Source: Cryptomeria japonica (Eukaryota > Streptophyta > Pinopsida > Cupressales > Cupressaceae). From it: DNA of 64,000 nt. Below, in pieces: positions 63,001 to 64,000 of the stretch. The stretch covers positions 2,357,501 through 2,421,500 of the forward strand of contig NC_081414.1 of assembly GCF_030272615.1 (NCBI RefSeq). Reading direction: 5' to 3'. Under the pieces are notes generated by a model. The model was given only the letters and a program-made list of their open reading frames with translations, ran no database searches and was not told the DNA's origin. Every line of letters starts with the position of its first letter. Positions within the stretch are counted from its first letter, which is position 1. The position numbers and the translations under genes are program-made.

Positions 63001-64000
63001 CTGCTCTTCAGACAGCACAAATGTATTTTGTGAGAATGCTTACTTGTATTTTCCATGCACCAATGGCCTTCTTTGATGCAACTCCTACCGGTCGCATATT
63101 AAATCGGGTCAGTTCCGTAGTCCTTTTAACAGTTTCCATTTTGTTGTTATGTAGTAATACAGAAATAATTCTTTGGATCATTTTATGCATCCCCTATCTG
63201 TTGTTTGTATTGTTCATTCCATTGAGAATATTGTCTGTAGTTTGGCTTCACATAGAAATCAGTTAGGGAATATATAATGCTACAGTGTCAAACACAGAAG
63301 TGCAGATTTATTGATTTGTGCTAATCCAAAGCAGATCATTGGAATTGACAGGTATCCACGGATCAAACCGAAGTGGACAGGATACTTCCTTTCTACTTTG
63401 GGAGGCTAGCTTTCTCAGTGATAGATTTACTGGGGATAATTACTGTTATGTGTCAAGTCTCATGGAAGGTGTTTGCCATATCCATACCAGTCTTGGCAAT
63501 TATTGTATGGTACCAGGTATGTTTCTCTTACATATTGTCCAGTTTTCCTCTAGCAAGAAATTTTCTGATTGAGATGAACAACCTTGTCCTCGAGTGTTAA
63601 ACATATCATTATATGGTGGAATAGAAAATGGATCAAAAGGATTATCTCATTGTGGATAACTTTTCCATTTATTTGAAACTATGCGCATACCTTTTAATAC
63701 ATCATAGAATCTGGTCTTTTGCACCCATGGGCAAGAAAAATAAACCTCCTTTTCAAATACATCCAATTTAGCTATGACATGTTTCCCTATAAATTTTTAA
63801 ATTCATTATCTTGACCAAGAAATAATATAATTTCCTTGAAATATCGATTTTCATCTCCTGGAAAGGAAATTGCAAATAAGAAAACAATTGTCCTTTAAAC
63901 TTTCCCACGATTTCTGATCATCCAAGACTCTCCTAGAAGTGGGAAGGGGCCTAAAAAATGCGAGATCCTTCTGGTTCTACTACTTTGAAGATTCATCTAT
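60031..64000 (+). CDS. ABCC: ABCC (MRP) transporter, partial: five exons
   Basis: Exons are 60031-60766, 60964-61973, 62215-62301, 62412-63107 and 63352-63516. All have GT donors and AG acceptors, and the frame stays open for 898 codons. The gene continues past the window. ABCC proteins are full ABC exporters, often vacuolar in plants, for glutathione conjugates and similar anions. Visible parts are the first transmembrane domain (TPLLANPN, LLTFSWLNSLL, then helices to about residue 400) and the first nucleotide-binding domain: Walker A GPVGSGKS at 452-459, signature LSGGQ at 542-546, Walker B LLDDP around 566 and the H-loop His at 599. A charged linker and the start of the second transmembrane domain (FFDATPTGRILNR, VSTDQTEVD) follow. 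The start at 60031 leaves no room for the TMD0 common in plant ABCCs. Sequence after 63516 is intron. Confidence 0.93.
60767..60963 (+). other. ABCC intron 1
   Basis: GTGAGG donor and TTTACAG acceptor, phase 1. It splits LAG|LAA in the first transmembrane domain. Confidence 0.9.
63517..64000 (+). other. ABCC intron 5, open at the window edge
   Basis: Begins GTATGT after the codons for IIVWYQ, which precede the conserved continuation of the second transmembrane domain. No acceptor followed by family sequence is seen before 64000. Confidence 0.75.

Overview
The window is plant nuclear DNA made almost entirely of transposable elements and simple repeats, with one clear host gene at the right edge. 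TNP2-type CACTA genes, a chromodomain-type Ty3/gypsy element, several Ty1/copia elements with a TGGTATCAGAGC primer-binding site, long (CT)n and (TA)n tracts and a plant-type ABCC transporter with GT-AG introns all fit a large, repeat-rich seed-plant genome. A gymnosperm is possible but is not shown by the sequence.

Layout. 0.3-13.0 kb: remains of a CACTA DNA transposon on the minus strand. It has a candidate subterminal repeat block (276-760), a multi-exon second gene (about 5.28-9.17 kb) and a TNP2 transposase (10.1-13.03 kb). Two exons of an acireductone dioxygenase gene (2395-2683, minus) lie in its non-coding part. 13,029-30,953: a Ty3/gypsy element with a 4.4-kb 5' LTR, inserted in the TNP2 gene. 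Its 3' LTR is split by a complete Ty1/copia element (23,111-29,799, target duplication AAATG) and is then cut short at 30,953. 30.95-40.06 kb: a junction-truncated 58-codon ORF, a 264-299-bp tandem array, an unidentified broken ORF, copia scraps and foldbacks. 40.06-44.9 kb: a pyrimidine-rich domain split by a 2.5-kb array of a 20-bp unit that occurs in both orientations, then (CT)21(TA)81. 44,907-52,829: a complete LTR element (target duplication TATAT, minus strand) without protease, integrase or reverse transcriptase. It encodes a five-knuckle Gag-like protein and a single reading frame of about 1,120 codons of unknown function. 53.04-57.93 kb: a decayed copia element whose 3' end is a 505-bp tandem array with a 25-bp hairpin. 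60,031 to the right edge: five exons of an ABCC (MRP) transporter.

How the parts relate. Nesting gives the order CACTA, then gypsy, then copia. Decay is not random. In the gypsy coding region I find 18 premature stops; 12 are TAG and 6 are TGA, none is TAA, and all can be explained by CAG to TAG or CGA to TGA, which are plant CHG and CG methylation contexts. Both measurable copia protease motifs are also lost through transitions. This is the pattern expected of heavily methylated, silenced DNA. The 7.9-kb element without pol is the best candidate for something undescribed: it keeps intact signals for trans mobilisation and long coding sequence, which implies that its proteins were selected until recently.
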